A stretch of 64,000 nt of DNA from Paracoccaceae bacterium (GTDB taxonomy: Bacteria; Pseudomonadota; Alphaproteobacteria; Rhodobacterales; Rhodobacteraceae). The stretch is from contig JAKIUB010000008.1 in NCBI GenBank assembly GCA_021647745.1, positions 1 to 64,000 on the forward strand, read 5' to 3'. A program made the translations under genes and the position numbers. The first letter of the stretch is position 1. Each line of letters starts with the position of its first letter. Below, piece by piece: positions 7,651-17,481 of this stretch. Below the pieces are notes generated by a model. It made no database searches, was not told the origin of the DNA, and saw nothing but the letters and a program-made list of their open reading frames with translations.

Positions 7651-9063
7651 ATGGATATTCAAAACAAAACCACAAGACTATGGGGAAATTTCTTCAAGGT
7701 AAACATGGTGCAGATCAGAACATTCCACATGACGTGGTTTGCTTTCTTTACCGCGTTTTTTGCTTGGTTCGGTATTGCGCCCTTGATGATCGTTGTGCGC
7801 GAGGATTTGCAACTGACCAAAGATCAGGTCGGCTGGACAATTATCGCCGGGGTGGCGGCAACCATTTTTGCCCGTTTTTTGGTTGGCTGGATGTGTGACC
7901 GGTTCGGCCCGAGACTAACCTATACCTGGTTGTTGACGTTAAGCGCTTTTCCTGTGGCAGGTATCGCATTTGCCGACAGTTTTGAAAGCTTTCTGTTTTT
8001 TCGTCTGTTGATTAGCCTGATCGGCGGCAGTTTTGTTATTACCCAGTATCACACTACTATGATGTTTGCCCCCAACGTGATTGGCACGGCCAACGCAACC
8101 AGTGCGGGCTGGGGCAATCTTGGTGGCGGGGTTACCCAGCTTGCGATGCCGCTGCTCTTTTCCGGCTTTATTGTTGTTTTCGGCTTTACCGACGGTCAAG
8201 CTTGGCGTGCCTCCATGGTGTTTGTCGGTGCTGTCGTCTTTTTGGTCGGTATTTTGTATTATTTCATGACGCAAGATGCGCCGGACGGCAATTTCAAGGA
8301 TTTGCGTGCCCGGGGTGAAATGCCTGCAACCAAAGAGGTTTCGGGGCAGTACTGGCTTGCCATGCGCGATTACCGGGTCTGGATTTTGTTTTTGATCTAT
8401 GCGGTATGCTTTGGCATAGAAATTGCCACAAACTCGGTGCTGGCACTGTATTTCTTTGACTATTTCCAGGTGGATCTGATTACGGCCGGCGCTATTGCCG
8501 CCTCGTTTGGGCTGATGAATATTTTTGCCCGTACATTGGGCGGAATATTCGGTGATAATTTCGGCGCGATCTGGGGCTTGAAGGGCCGCACATTCTGGCT
8601 GTTCGTTGTGATCTTGCTGGAAGGTTTGGCACTGATGTTGTTTAGCCGTATGAATGTGCTGTTTCTGGCCATTCCGATGTTGATCCTGTTTTCACTTTTT
8701 GTGCAAATGGCTGAAGGCGCGACCTATTCGGTGGTTCCATTTGTCAACAAAAAGGCGCTGGGCGCGGTGGTTGGGGTTGTCGGGGCGGGCGGTAATGCCG
8801 GTGCTGTTGCAGTGGCGTTTTTGTTCAAAGGCGACATCTTGTGGAACGACGTTTTCCTGATTGTTGGTGCGGTGGTTACCGTGGCTTCGGTTCTGGCGCT
8901 GTTCATCCGGTTCTCACCCGAGCAGGAAGCCGAAGAGAAAGCCTTGTTTGAAAAATCCAATCTTGAATTGCTTGAAATCCGTGCGACCCGCGCCAATGAG
9001 GAACTGGCCCGCTCGGCTAAGGTGATCTCGGATTACAACAAGAAAAACGGCACCAATCTATAA
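7651..9063 (+). CDS. narK1: Nitrate/nitrite transporter, NarK1 type
   Basis: A 470-residue major facilitator protein with about 12 hydrophobic segments and the MFS loop motif GWMCDRFGPR between helices 2 and 3. It keeps an Arg in the first helix region (QIRTFHMTW) and a Gly-rich nitrate-signature segment (GNLGGGVTQ). NarK1-type proteins are thought to be nitrate/proton symporters that start nitrate import before nitrite is available for exchange. The C-terminal tail is long and charged. GGGACACGG stands before the ATG as a weak ribosome site. First gene of the nar operon. Confidence 0.92.
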   Translation: MDIQNKTTRLWGNFFKVNMVQIRTFHMTWFAFFTAFFAWFGIAPLMIVVREDLQLTKDQVGWTIIAGVAATIFARFLVGWMCDRFGPRLTYTWLLTLSAFPVAGIAFADSFESFLFFRLLISLIGGSFVITQYHTTMMFAPNVIGTANATSAGWGNLGGGVTQLAMPLLFSGFIVVFGFTDGQAWRASMVFVGAVVFLVGILYYFMTQDAPDGNFKDLRARGEMPATKEVSGQYWLAMRDYRVWILFLIYAVCFGIEIATNSVLALYFFDYFQVDLITAGAIAASFGLMNIFARTLGGIFGDNFGAIWGLKGRTFWLFVVILLEGLALMLFSRMNVLFLAIPMLILFSLFVQMAEGATYSVVPFVNKKALGAVVGVVGAGGNAGAVAVAFLFKGDILWNDVFLIVGAVVTVASVLALFIRFSPEQEAEEKALFEKSNLELLEIRATRANEELARSAKVISDYNKKNGTNL

Positions 9064-9071
9064 AAAAATGA

Positions 9072-9089
9072 CGGGCCAACAATGGCCCG
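9072..9089 (+). promoter_or_regulatory. Intercistronic hairpin between narK1 and narK2
   Basis: CGGGCCA-ACAA-TGGCCCG forms a perfect 7-bp stem with a 4-nt loop just after the narK1 stop. No U tract follows, so it is more likely an RNA-stability or attenuation element than a full terminator. It argues against a narK2 start at ATG 9068. Confidence 0.6.
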
Positions 9090-9115
9090 CCCAACCCCTG
9101 ATAAGGAGAAAACCC

Positions 9116-10723
9116 TTGGGAAAAGATCTAAGAAACTGGAAACCGGATGATGAGGCCTTTTGGCAATCCACCGGTAAATCCATCGCCACCCGTAATCTGT
9201 GGATTTCGATCCCCTCCCTGCTCTGCGGCTTTGCCGTCTGGTTGTTTTGGGGCATCATCACAGTGCAAATGCTTAACCTCGGTTATGATTTTGCAAAATC
9301 AGAACTGTTTACGCTGATGGCGATTGCCGGCCTGTCCGGCGCAACGCTGCGTATTCCATCGACTTTTTTCATCCGCATTGCTGGCGGCCGAAACACCATT
9401 TTCTGGATGACCACACTTTTGATGCTGCCGGCAGCCGGCACGGGTCTGGCGCTGCAAAGCACGGATACACCGCTTTGGACCTTCCAGATTTTGGCACTGC
9501 TTTCCGGTATCGGTGGCGGTATCTTCTCGGCTTCGATGTCTAACATCAGCTTTTTCTACCCGAAAAAGATTCAGGGGTATTCGCTGGGTATGAATGCGGG
9601 TCTGGGCAACTTTGGTGTGACCACCATGCAGGTTGTTATTCCGGCAGTTATGACGGTTGCGATGTTTGGCGGTGTTGGCCGTGAGCTGTTGAATGCTTCG
9701 GGCACCCTGATCGGAAAAATTCCGGCAGGCACGGAAACCTTCATCTTCAACGCCGGTTTTGTGTGGCTGATCCCGCTGATTCCGCTGGCATTTTTTACCT
9801 GGTTTGGCATGAATAACATTCGTGACGAACATGTATCGCCAGACATTCCAAACCCGATTATGGCCTTTGCGACAATTACCGGCATGTTGATGATCGGCCT
9901 TGTTGCTGCGGTATTTGGCCTTTGGCTGATGCTGCCAGAAACCGTTGGCGGCTCCGGCTTTAATGTCAGTAAATGGTTGGTGCTGCCAATTGTTATCGCC
10001 ATGACTGTGTTTATGCTTAAAATGATCCCGGGCGCGGTTGGCCAAAACCTGACCCGCCAATACAAGATCTTTGGCAACAAACACACATGGGCAATGACGC
10101 TGATTTATACCATGACCTTTGGTTCCTTCATCGGTTATGCGGCAGCGTTTGGTCTGGTGATCAAGGTTGTGTTTGGCTTCCAGCATATCGAAGTTGACGG
10201 TGTCATGACCCATAACATCGCCAACCCGGACGGGCCTTCGGCGCTTATGTATGCATGGATGGGACCATTTATCGGTGCTTTGATCCGGCCAGTAGGCGGC
10301 ATGATTGCCGATAAACTGGGCGGCGCGCGGGTAACACAGTGGATCTCGATCGTGATGGTTTTGGCAGCGCTTGGCGTGGCTTATTATCTGAAGCTGGCGT
10401 ATGTTTCGGCAACCCCGCAGGACTATTTCGTGCCCTTCATGATCCTGTTCCTGATCCTGTTTGCCATGACCGGCATCGGCAACGGCTCAACCTTCCGCAC
10501 CATTGCGGTGGTATTCAACAAAGAGCAAGCTGGCCCGGTTCTGGGTTGGACAGCCGCGATCGGCGCTTATGGTGCCTTCCTGATCCCCAAAGTGTTTGGT
10601 GAGCAGATCAAGGCAACCACGCCAGAATACGCCCTATACGGTTTCGCGGTGTTTTACATCGTTTGTATCGCCGTCAACTGGTGGTTCTACTTGCGTCCCA
10701 ACGCCTATGTGAAAAACCCCTGA
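9116..10723 (+). CDS. narK2: Nitrate/nitrite antiporter, NarK2 type
   Basis: A 535-residue MFS protein with 12 or more hydrophobic helices. NarK2-type proteins exchange external nitrate for internal nitrite and so avoid toxic nitrite build-up. Nitrate-signature Gly-rich segments are visible (GMNAGLGNFGV and GIGNGST), as is the conserved Arg in GATLRIPSTFF. The start is set at TTG 9116 because AAGGAGAAA precedes it by about 6 nt; the upstream ATG 9068 lies in the intercistronic hairpin and has no ribosome site. In Paracoccus narK1 and narK2 are fused; here they are two separate genes, as in Pseudomonas. Confidence 0.9.
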   Translation: MGKDLRNWKPDDEAFWQSTGKSIATRNLWISIPSLLCGFAVWLFWGIITVQMLNLGYDFAKSELFTLMAIAGLSGATLRIPSTFFIRIAGGRNTIFWMTTLLMLPAAGTGLALQSTDTPLWTFQILALLSGIGGGIFSASMSNISFFYPKKIQGYSLGMNAGLGNFGVTTMQVVIPAVMTVAMFGGVGRELLNASGTLIGKIPAGTETFIFNAGFVWLIPLIPLAFFTWFGMNNIRDEHVSPDIPNPIMAFATITGMLMIGLVAAVFGLWLMLPETVGGSGFNVSKWLVLPIVIAMTVFMLKMIPGAVGQNLTRQYKIFGNKHTWAMTLIYTMTFGSFIGYAAAFGLVIKVVFGFQHIEVDGVMTHNIANPDGPSALMYAWMGPFIGALIRPVGGMIADKLGGARVTQWISIVMVLAALGVAYYLKLAYVSATPQDYFVPFMILFLILFAMTGIGNGSTFRTIAVVFNKEQAGPVLGWTAAIGAYGAFLIPKVFGEQIKATTPEYALYGFAVFYIVCIAVNWWFYLRPNAYVKNP

Positions 10724-10730
10724 TATATCC

Positions 10731-10755
10731 CTGCCCCGGTCAAGCGCCGGGGCAG
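10731..10755 (+). promoter_or_regulatory. Intercistronic hairpin between narK2 and narG
   Basis: CTGCCCCGG and CCGGGGCAG form a perfect 9-bp GC-rich stem around a 7-nt loop, 33 nt before the narG ATG and directly upstream of its GAGGAGA ribosome site. With no U tract it probably protects or partitions the mRNA, giving different levels of transporter and enzyme. Confidence 0.65.
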
Positions 10756-10788
10756 GCTCCCCCTAAATTTTCTGAGGAGAAAACCAAA

Positions 10789-13700
10789 ATGAGCCACTTG
10801 CTCGACCGCCTGAACTTTTTCCAATCCAAACGCCTGGATACCTTTTCCAACGGCCATGGTGAAACCACCCGCGAGAACCGCGACTGGGAAGACGTGTATC
10901 GTGACCGCTGGCGCCACGACAAGGTTGTGCGCTCCACCCACGGGGTAAATTGCACCGGGTCGTGCAGCTGGAAGATTTATGTGAAATCCGGTATCGTCAC
11001 CTGGGAAACCCAGCAAACCGACTACCCCCGCACCCGCCCTGACATGCCCAACCACGAGCCACGCGGCTGCCAGCGTGGCGCGAGCTATTCATGGTATCTT
11101 TATTCCGCCAACCGCGTGAAAAACCCGCTGATCCGTGGCACCATGCTAAAGGCTTACCGCAAGTTGCGCGCCACCATGAACGCCACGGCGGCATGGAAAG
11201 CCCTGCAAGAAGATAAAGTCGCCCGCGATGCCTATACCAAAACCCGTGGCAAAGGCGGCTTTGTGCGCGCCACATGGGACGAGGCCAACGAGATCATCGC
11301 CGCTGCCAATGCCTACACCGCCAAAACTTACGGCCCTGATCGCGTGTTCGGCTTTTCGCCGATCCCGGCGATGTCGATGGTTTCCTACGCCGCTGGCTCG
11401 CGCTATCTCAGCCTGATGGGCGGCACCTGTATGAGCTTTTATGACTGGTATTGCGATCTGCCGCCAGCCAGCCCGATGACATGGGGCGAGCAAACCGATG
11501 TGCCCGAAAGTGCCGACTGGTATAACGCTGGCTACCTGCTGATTTGGGGTTCCAACGTGCCGCAAACCCGCACGCCGGATGCGCATTTTTATACCGAAGT
11601 GCGCTACAAAGGCACCAAATCCGCCGTTATCAGCCCCGATTATTCCGAGGCCGCCAAATTTGGCGATATCTGGCTGGCCCCCAAAGCCGGCACGGACTCG
11701 GCACTTGCCATGGCCATGGGCCATGTGATCCTGCGCGAGTTTCATCTTGACCGCCAAGCGCCCTATTTCGAGGATTATACCCGCAAATATTCTGACTTCC
11801 CGATGCTGGTGCGCCTGGAAGAAAAAGACGGCAAGCTTATTCCGGGGCGGTTCCTTCGCGCCGATGATCTGGCTGGCAAGCTGGGCCAGAAAAACAACCC
11901 CGAGTGGAAGACTGTGGCTTGGGATAGCAAGGCAAATGCGCTGTGCTCGCCCAATGGCACCATCGGTTATCGCTGGGGCGAGGATGGCGAGTGGAACCTT
12001 GAAGAACGCGCCAAGAGCAAGGATGTGGAGCTAAAACTCAGCTTCATTCAGGAAGAGGACCGCGATGATGTGATGGGGGTTGATTTCCCGTATTTCGGCG
12101 GCCAAGCCACCGAAAATTTCGTTAAATGCGAGCACCCCGATGTGATGACCAAAAACGTGCCGGTCAAGCGCATCAAATCCGGCAAAAAGGAAATCCTTGT
12201 TGCCACGGTGTTTGATCTGTTCTGCGCCAATTACGGCCTTGATCGCGGCCTCGGCGGTGACTGGGTGGCGGATGATTACAGCAAAGACATCCCCTATACA
12301 CCGGCATGGGCCGAAAAAATCACCGGCGTTCCGGCGGATAAAATCGAGGTGGTGGCGCGTGAATTTGCGCTCAATGCCGAGAAAACCGAGGGCCGCTCGA
12401 TGGTCATTCTCGGGGCGGGTCTGAACCACTGGTATCACATGGATATGAACTATCGCGGCATTATCAACATGCTGGTGATGTGTGGCTGTGTTGGCAAATC
12501 CGGCGGTGGCTGGGCGCATTATGTGGGCCAAGAAAAACTCCGCCCGCAAACCGGCTGGCAGCCGCTGGCCTTCGCGCTGGATTGGGCGCGCCCGCCGCGC
12601 CACATGAACAGCACTTCGGCGTGGTATGCCCATACCGACCAGTGGCGCTACGAGCAACTGGATGTAAACGAGATCCTCTCGCCGACCGCGCCCGAGGGCG
12701 ACTGGGATGCGAGCCTGATTGACTATAACATCCGCGCCGAGCGCATGGGCTGGTTGCCTTCAGCCCCGCAGCTCAAAACCAACCCGCTTGAGGTTGGCAA
12801 GGCCGCCAAGGCCGCTGGCAAATCGGCGGCGGAATATGTGGCCGAGCAGCTGGTTTCAGGCGAGCTTGAGATGAGCTGTGAGGACCCGGATGATGAGGCC
12901 AACTGGCCGCGCAACCTGTTTGTGTGGCGCTCCAACCTGCTCGGTGCTTCGGGCAAGGGCCATGAATATTTCATCAAGCACCTGCTTGGCACCGATAACG
13001 GGGTGATGGGCAAAAACCTTGGGGAAGAAGGTGGCCGGATGCCCAAAGAGGTGAAATGGCACGAGGAGGCGCCGGAGGGTAAGCTTGACCTGTTGGTCAC
13101 GATTGATTTTCGGATGTCGACCACCGCCGTTTACTCCGACATCGTGCTGCCAACCGCAAGCTGGTATGAAAAGGATGACATGAACACCAGCGACATGCAC
13201 CCTTTCATCCACCCGCTGCAAGCGGCCGTGGACCCGGCTTATGAAAGCCGCTCGGATTGGGAGATTTTCAAGGGCCTAGCCAAAAAGCTAAGCGAAGTTG
13301 CCCCTGAAATCTTGGGGGTTGAAACCGACGTGGTGCAACTGCCATTGCTGCACGATACCCCGATGGAGCTGGCCCAAGACAATGTGAAAGACTGGAAGAA
13401 GGGCGAGTGTGAGCTTATTCCCGGCAAAACCGCGCCGAACTACATTGCGGTCGAGCGGGATTATTCGCAGATTTATGCAAAATTCACCTCGGTTGGTCCG
13501 CTTTTGGATAAGCTCGGCAATGGTGGCAAAGGCATTAACTGGAACACCAATATCGAGGTGCAGCACCTGCGCGACCTCAACGGGGTGGTGCTGGAAGAGG
13601 GCGTCTCGAAAGGCATGCCCAAGCTCAACACCGCAATAGATGCCTGCGAGATGATCCTGATGTTGGCGCCGGAAACCAATGGTGAAGTGGCGGTGAAAGC

Positions 13701-14523
13701 ATGGCACGAGCTTGAAAAAGCCACGGGCCGCGAGCATGCGCACTTGGCCCTCCCGAAAGAGGACGAGAAAATCCGCTTTAGGGATATTGCCGCCCAGCCG
13801 CGCAAGATCATCAGCTCTCCCACATGGTCGGGTATTGAAAGCGAGCATGTGAGCTATAATGCGGGCTATACCAACGTGCATGAGCTGATCCCGTGGCGCA
13901 CGCTCACCGGCCGCCAGCAGCTTTACCAAGACCATTTGTGGATGCTGGCCTTTGGCGAGGGCTTCTGCACCTACCGCCCGCCGGTGGATCTTAAAACCAT
14001 CGAGGGGGATTTCAACACCGAGGGCGATAGCCCGCATGTGGTGCTGAACTTCATCACCCCGCACCAGAAATGGGGCATCCACTCCACCTATTCCGACAAC
14101 CTGCACATGCTGACGCTCAATCGCGGCGGGCCGGTGGTCTGGGTATCGGAGATTGATGCGGCAACTGCCGGGCTGGAGGATAACGACTGGGTCGAGGTCT
14201 ATAACGCCAACGGCGCGCTAACCGCGCGGGTGGTGGTAAGCCAGCGCATGAAGCAGGGCACCATCTATATGTATCACGCCCAAGAAAAGATCGTGAATAC
14301 CCCCGGCTCGGAGAAAACCGGCTTTAGAGGCGGGATCCACAATTCGGTCACCCGCGCCACGGTGAAGCCAACCCACATGATCGGCGGCTACGCCCAGCAA
14401 TCCTACGGGTTCAATTACTACGGCACGGTTGGCTCCAACCGCGACGAATTTGTGATTGTCCGCAAAATGAACAAAATCGACTGGCTCGATACGCCGCTTA
14501 GCAATACGGAGGCAGCTCAATGA
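10789..14523 (+). CDS. narG: Respiratory nitrate reductase alpha subunit
   Basis: NarG is the molybdenum catalytic subunit that reduces nitrate to nitrite on the cytoplasmic face of the membrane. The 1244-residue protein has the N-terminal [4Fe-4S] (FS0) site with His51, Cys55, Cys59 and Cys94 in STHGVNCTGSCSW and EPRGCQRG. It also has the YDWYCDLPPASP segment (219-228) that supplies the molybdenum-ligating Asp. Length matches E. coli NarG (1246). ATG 10789 is chosen because of GAGGAGA 7 nt upstream and colinearity with the family; an in-frame extension to 10663 overlaps narK2. It overlaps narH by four bases (ATGA). Confidence 0.98.
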   Translation: MSHLLDRLNFFQSKRLDTFSNGHGETTRENRDWEDVYRDRWRHDKVVRSTHGVNCTGSCSWKIYVKSGIVTWETQQTDYPRTRPDMPNHEPRGCQRGASYSWYLYSANRVKNPLIRGTMLKAYRKLRATMNATAAWKALQEDKVARDAYTKTRGKGGFVRATWDEANEIIAAANAYTAKTYGPDRVFGFSPIPAMSMVSYAAGSRYLSLMGGTCMSFYDWYCDLPPASPMTWGEQTDVPESADWYNAGYLLIWGSNVPQTRTPDAHFYTEVRYKGTKSAVISPDYSEAAKFGDIWLAPKAGTDSALAMAMGHVILREFHLDRQAPYFEDYTRKYSDFPMLVRLEEKDGKLIPGRFLRADDLAGKLGQKNNPEWKTVAWDSKANALCSPNGTIGYRWGEDGEWNLEERAKSKDVELKLSFIQEEDRDDVMGVDFPYFGGQATENFVKCEHPDVMTKNVPVKRIKSGKKEILVATVFDLFCANYGLDRGLGGDWVADDYSKDIPYTPAWAEKITGVPADKIEVVAREFALNAEKTEGRSMVILGAGLNHWYHMDMNYRGIINMLVMCGCVGKSGGGWAHYVGQEKLRPQTGWQPLAFALDWARPPRHMNSTSAWYAHTDQWRYEQLDVNEILSPTAPEGDWDASLIDYNIRAERMGWLPSAPQLKTNPLEVGKAAKAAGKSAAEYVAEQLVSGELEMSCEDPDDEANWPRNLFVWRSNLLGASGKGHEYFIKHLLGTDNGVMGKNLGEEGGRMPKEVKWHEEAPEGKLDLLVTIDFRMSTTAVYSDIVLPTASWYEKDDMNTSDMHPFIHPLQAAVDPAYESRSDWEIFKGLAKKLSEVAPEILGVETDVVQLPLLHDTPMELAQDNVKDWKKGECELIPGKTAPNYIAVERDYSQIYAKFTSVGPLLDKLGNGGKGINWNTNIEVQHLRDLNGVVLEEGVSKGMPKLNTAIDACEMILMLAPETNGEVAVKAWHELEKATGREHAHLALPKEDEKIRFRDIAAQPRKIISSPTWSGIESEHVSYNAGYTNVHELIPWRTLTGRQQLYQDHLWMLAFGEGFCTYRPPVDLKTIEGDFNTEGDSPHVVLNFITPHQKWGIHSTYSDNLHMLTLNRGGPVVWVSEIDAATAGLEDNDWVEVYNANGALTARVVVSQRMKQGTIYMYHAQEKIVNTPGSEKTGFRGGIHNSVTRATVKPTHMIGGYAQQSYGFNYYGTVGSNRDEFVIVRKMNKIDWLDTPLSNTEAAQ

Positions 14524-16067
14524 AGATCCGCGCACAAATAGGCATGGTGTTGAACCTTGATAAATGTATCGGGTGCCACACCTGCTCGGTCACCTGCAAA
14601 AACGTCTGGACCTCGCGCGAGGGCGTTGAATACGCATGGTTTAACAACGTAGAAACCAAGCCCGGCATTGGCTACCCGAAAGACTGGGAAAACCAGGCCA
14701 AATGGAATGGCGGCTGGGAGCGCACCAAAAAAGGCACGCTCCAGCCCAAACAGGGCGGCAAATGGCGGGTATTGGCGAAGATTTTCGGCAACCCTGACCT
14801 GCCCGAGATCGACGACTATTACGAGCCGTTCGATTTTGACTATGACCACCTGAAATCGGCCCCTGATATGCCGGCTTTCCCTACGGCGCGCCCACGCTCC
14901 AAGATCACCGGCCTGCGGATGGAGAAGATCGTTGGCGGCCCGAACTGGGAGGAAATTCTTGGCGGCGAATTTGAAAAACGCTCCAAGGATTACAACTTTG
15001 AAGGCATACAAAAGGAGATTTACGGGGAATACGAGAATACATTCATGATGTATCTGCCCCGGCTTTGCGAGCATTGCCTTAATCCGGCTTGTGTATCGGT
15101 CTGCCCCTCGGGCGCGATCTATAAGCGCGAGGAAGACGGCATTGTGCTGATCGACCAGGAGAAGTGTCGCGGCTGGCGCATGTGTGTATCCGGCTGCCCC
15201 TACAAGAAGGTTTATTACAACTGGGAGAGTGGAAAATCGGAAAAATGCACCTTTTGCTACCCGCGCATTGAAAGCGGCTTGCCAACGGTTTGTTCCGAAA
15301 CCTGCGTGGGGCGGATCCGCTACTTGGGCGTGATGCTTTATGATGCCGACCGGATCGAAGAAATGGCGAATATGCCCGATGAAAAGGATCTGTATCAGGC
15401 CCAGCTTGATATGTTCCTTGACCCGAATGATCCGGCTGTGGCCGCGCAAGCGCTCGCTGACGGTGTGCCGCAGGACTGGATCGAATCTGCCAAAAACTCG
15501 CCGGTTTACAAAATGGCGATGGATTGGAAGATCGCCTTCCCGCTGCACCCGGAGTATCGCACGCTACCGATGGTCTGGTATATCCCGCCGCTTTCGCCGA
15601 TCCAGAACGCAGCCGAGGCCGGTGCCATTGGCATTGACCGCGACATGCCGGATGTGAAAAGCCTGCGAATACCAGTTCGCTACCTCGCCAATATGCTGAC
15701 AGCAGGCGATGAAGCTCCGGTAGTAACCGCGCTTGAGCGTATGCTGGCCATGCGCGCCTATATGCGGAGCAAAACCGTGGACGGGGTGATCGACGAGGGC
15801 ATCGCCGAACGGGTTGGCATGACCGCCGAGCTGATCGAGGATATGTATCACATCATGGCCATCGCCAACTACGAGGACCGCTTTGTGGTGCCCACCGCGC
15901 ACCGAGAAATGGACGAGCCAGCCGAGGATATTAAAGGTGGCTGTGGCTTTACCGATGGGAATGGCTGCTCGACCGGCATTTCCAAAGGCTCGATGTTTGG
16001 CGGCAACAAGCCCAATAAAGGCTTCACGGTGCCGCCAATGCCTATCGCAGCAAAGGAGGTTTCATAA
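14520..16067 (+). CDS. narH: Respiratory nitrate reductase beta subunit
   Basis: The 515-residue electron-transfer subunit carries four iron-sulfur clusters between NarI haem and NarG. Cys groups are visible at KCIGCHTCSVTCK, CEHCLNPACVSVCPSG, CRGWRMCVSGCPYKK and CTFCYPRIESG. In the third group Trp replaces one Cys (CRGWRMC), the known signature of the [3Fe-4S] cluster in NarH. Translation is coupled to narG (4-nt overlap) and to narJ (1-nt overlap). Confidence 0.98.
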   Translation: MKIRAQIGMVLNLDKCIGCHTCSVTCKNVWTSREGVEYAWFNNVETKPGIGYPKDWENQAKWNGGWERTKKGTLQPKQGGKWRVLAKIFGNPDLPEIDDYYEPFDFDYDHLKSAPDMPAFPTARPRSKITGLRMEKIVGGPNWEEILGGEFEKRSKDYNFEGIQKEIYGEYENTFMMYLPRLCEHCLNPACVSVCPSGAIYKREEDGIVLIDQEKCRGWRMCVSGCPYKKVYYNWESGKSEKCTFCYPRIESGLPTVCSETCVGRIRYLGVMLYDADRIEEMANMPDEKDLYQAQLDMFLDPNDPAVAAQALADGVPQDWIESAKNSPVYKMAMDWKIAFPLHPEYRTLPMVWYIPPLSPIQNAAEAGAIGIDRDMPDVKSLRIPVRYLANMLTAGDEAPVVTALERMLAMRAYMRSKTVDGVIDEGIAERVGMTAELIEDMYHIMAIANYEDRFVVPTAHREMDEPAEDIKGGCGFTDGNGCSTGISKGSMFGGNKPNKGFTVPPMPIAAKEVS

Positions 16068-16792
16068 TGCATATGCCCCTGAAAGCCATATCGGCCCTGC
16101 TCAGCTACCCAACGCTGGAAATGCAGACCGCCGGCCCCGAGCTGAAGGCCGCTTTGCGCCAAGGTGATCTGCTGCCCAGCAAAACCATCAGCGCGCTTGA
16201 CGCGCTGATAGATACCCTGACCAGCAGCGATATTTATGATCTGCAAGAAACCTATGTGGCGCTGTTTGATCGCTCGCGCACCCTCAGCCTCAACCTGTTT
16301 GAGCATGTGCATGGCGAAAGCCGCGATCGTGGTGGTGCGATGGTTGACTTGGTGGAAAACTACCGCGCGGCGGGGTTTGACCCGTCCAGCACCGAGCTGC
16401 CCGACCATCTGCCGGTGCTGATCGAGTTTCTCGCCATGCGCCCCATCGAGGAGGCCCGCGAGGTGCTTGCCGATGCGGCGCATATTATGGAAGGGCTTCA
16501 GGTGCGCCTGAACCGCCGCGAAAGCGGCTATGCGCCGGTCTTTGCAGCCTTGGTGCATATTTCGGCCAGCAAGCCTGACAAGGCCGCACTGGCCGAGTTG
16601 CTCGCGATCAAGGATGACGACCCCGACGATCTCGAAGCCCTCGACGAGGTTTGGGAAGAAAGCGAGGTCACCTTCGCGCCTGATCCCAACGCCGGCTGCC
16701 CACAGGTGCGCGATATGCTCGCCGGAATGGACACCCCCCGTAACCAACCGCAGCAACCGCCCAGTGCGGCAAACCAAGGAGCAGAATCATGA
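16067..16792 (+). CDS. narJ: Nitrate reductase assembly chaperone
   Basis: NarJ is a cytoplasmic chaperone that binds the NarG N-terminus and allows Mo-cofactor insertion before membrane docking; it is not part of the final enzyme. The 241-residue protein is helical and acidic, with LSYPTLEMQ near the start and the family motif LFEHVHGESRDRG around residue 77. It overlaps narH by one base (taatg) and narI by four bases. Confidence 0.95.
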   Translation: MHMPLKAISALLSYPTLEMQTAGPELKAALRQGDLLPSKTISALDALIDTLTSSDIYDLQETYVALFDRSRTLSLNLFEHVHGESRDRGGAMVDLVENYRAAGFDPSSTELPDHLPVLIEFLAMRPIEEAREVLADAAHIMEGLQVRLNRRESGYAPVFAALVHISASKPDKAALAELLAIKDDDPDDLEALDEVWEESEVTFAPDPNAGCPQVRDMLAGMDTPRNQPQQPPSAANQGAES

Positions 16793-17481
16793 ACGAATTT
16801 CTGTTTGGAACCTTCCCCTATATTGCGCTTACTGTGCTGCTCGTCGGCTCCATCGCCCGCTATGAGCGCGACCCTTACACCTGGAAATCCTCCTCCAGCC
16901 AGCTTTTGAGGCGCAAGCAGCTTATCATTGGCTCGGTGTTGTTTCATGTCGGGGTGCTGGTGATCTTCTTTGGCCACCTGATCGGGCTGCTGACCCCGCT
17001 GAGCATTTTCCATTTTTTCGGAATCAGCGACGGGTTCAAGCAAACCTTGGCGGTGGTTGCTGGCGGCATTGCCGGGGTGATGGCGCTGATTGGTGGCATC
17101 ATGCTGCTGGCCCGCCGACTTGGTGACCCACGCATCCGGGTCAATTCCAGCTTTGCCGATATCGGTATTCTGGTGCTGCTCTTGCTGCAACTGGTGCTCG
17201 GACTGCTTACAATTACCATCTCCATCCAGCATCTGGATGGTGCCGAGATGCTGAAGTTTATGGCTTGGGCACAGGGGATATTCTTCTTTGACGGTAAAGC
17301 CGCCAGCTATATCGAGGATGTGGCGCTGATCTTCAAGCTGCATCTCCTGCTTGGCTTGTTCATCTTTCTGGTGTTTCCGTTCACTCGGCTTGTGCATATG
17401 CTCTCGGTACCAATCCGCTACGTTACTCCGTGGCGCAAGGGCTACCAGATTGTGCGCTCGCGTAAAGGAGGCCCAAAATGA
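16789..17481 (+). CDS. narI: Respiratory nitrate reductase gamma subunit (cytochrome b)
   Basis: NarI is the membrane anchor that oxidises quinol at the periplasmic side and holds two b haems. The 230-residue protein shows five hydrophobic helices, with candidate haem-ligand His in helix 2 (SVLFHVGVLVIFFGHLIG) and helix 5 (LHLLLGLF and TRLVHMLS). The last helix ends before a basic tail (RSRKGGPK). It overlaps ppiC by four bases. Confidence 0.97.
   Translation: MNEFLFGTFPYIALTVLLVGSIARYERDPYTWKSSSSQLLRRKQLIIGSVLFHVGVLVIFFGHLIGLLTPLSIFHFFGISDGFKQTLAVVAGGIAGVMALIGGIMLLARRLGDPRIRVNSSFADIGILVLLLLQLVLGLLTITISIQHLDGAEMLKFMAWAQGIFFFDGKAASYIEDVALIFKLHLLLGLFIFLVFPFTRLVHMLSVPIRYVTPWRKGYQIVRSRKGGPK

Noticed and set aside
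9299..10213. Minus-strand frame of about 300 residues inside narK2
   Set aside because: Composition rich in His/Arg/Gln is a typical shadow of a membrane-protein gene; no ribosome site or family signal.
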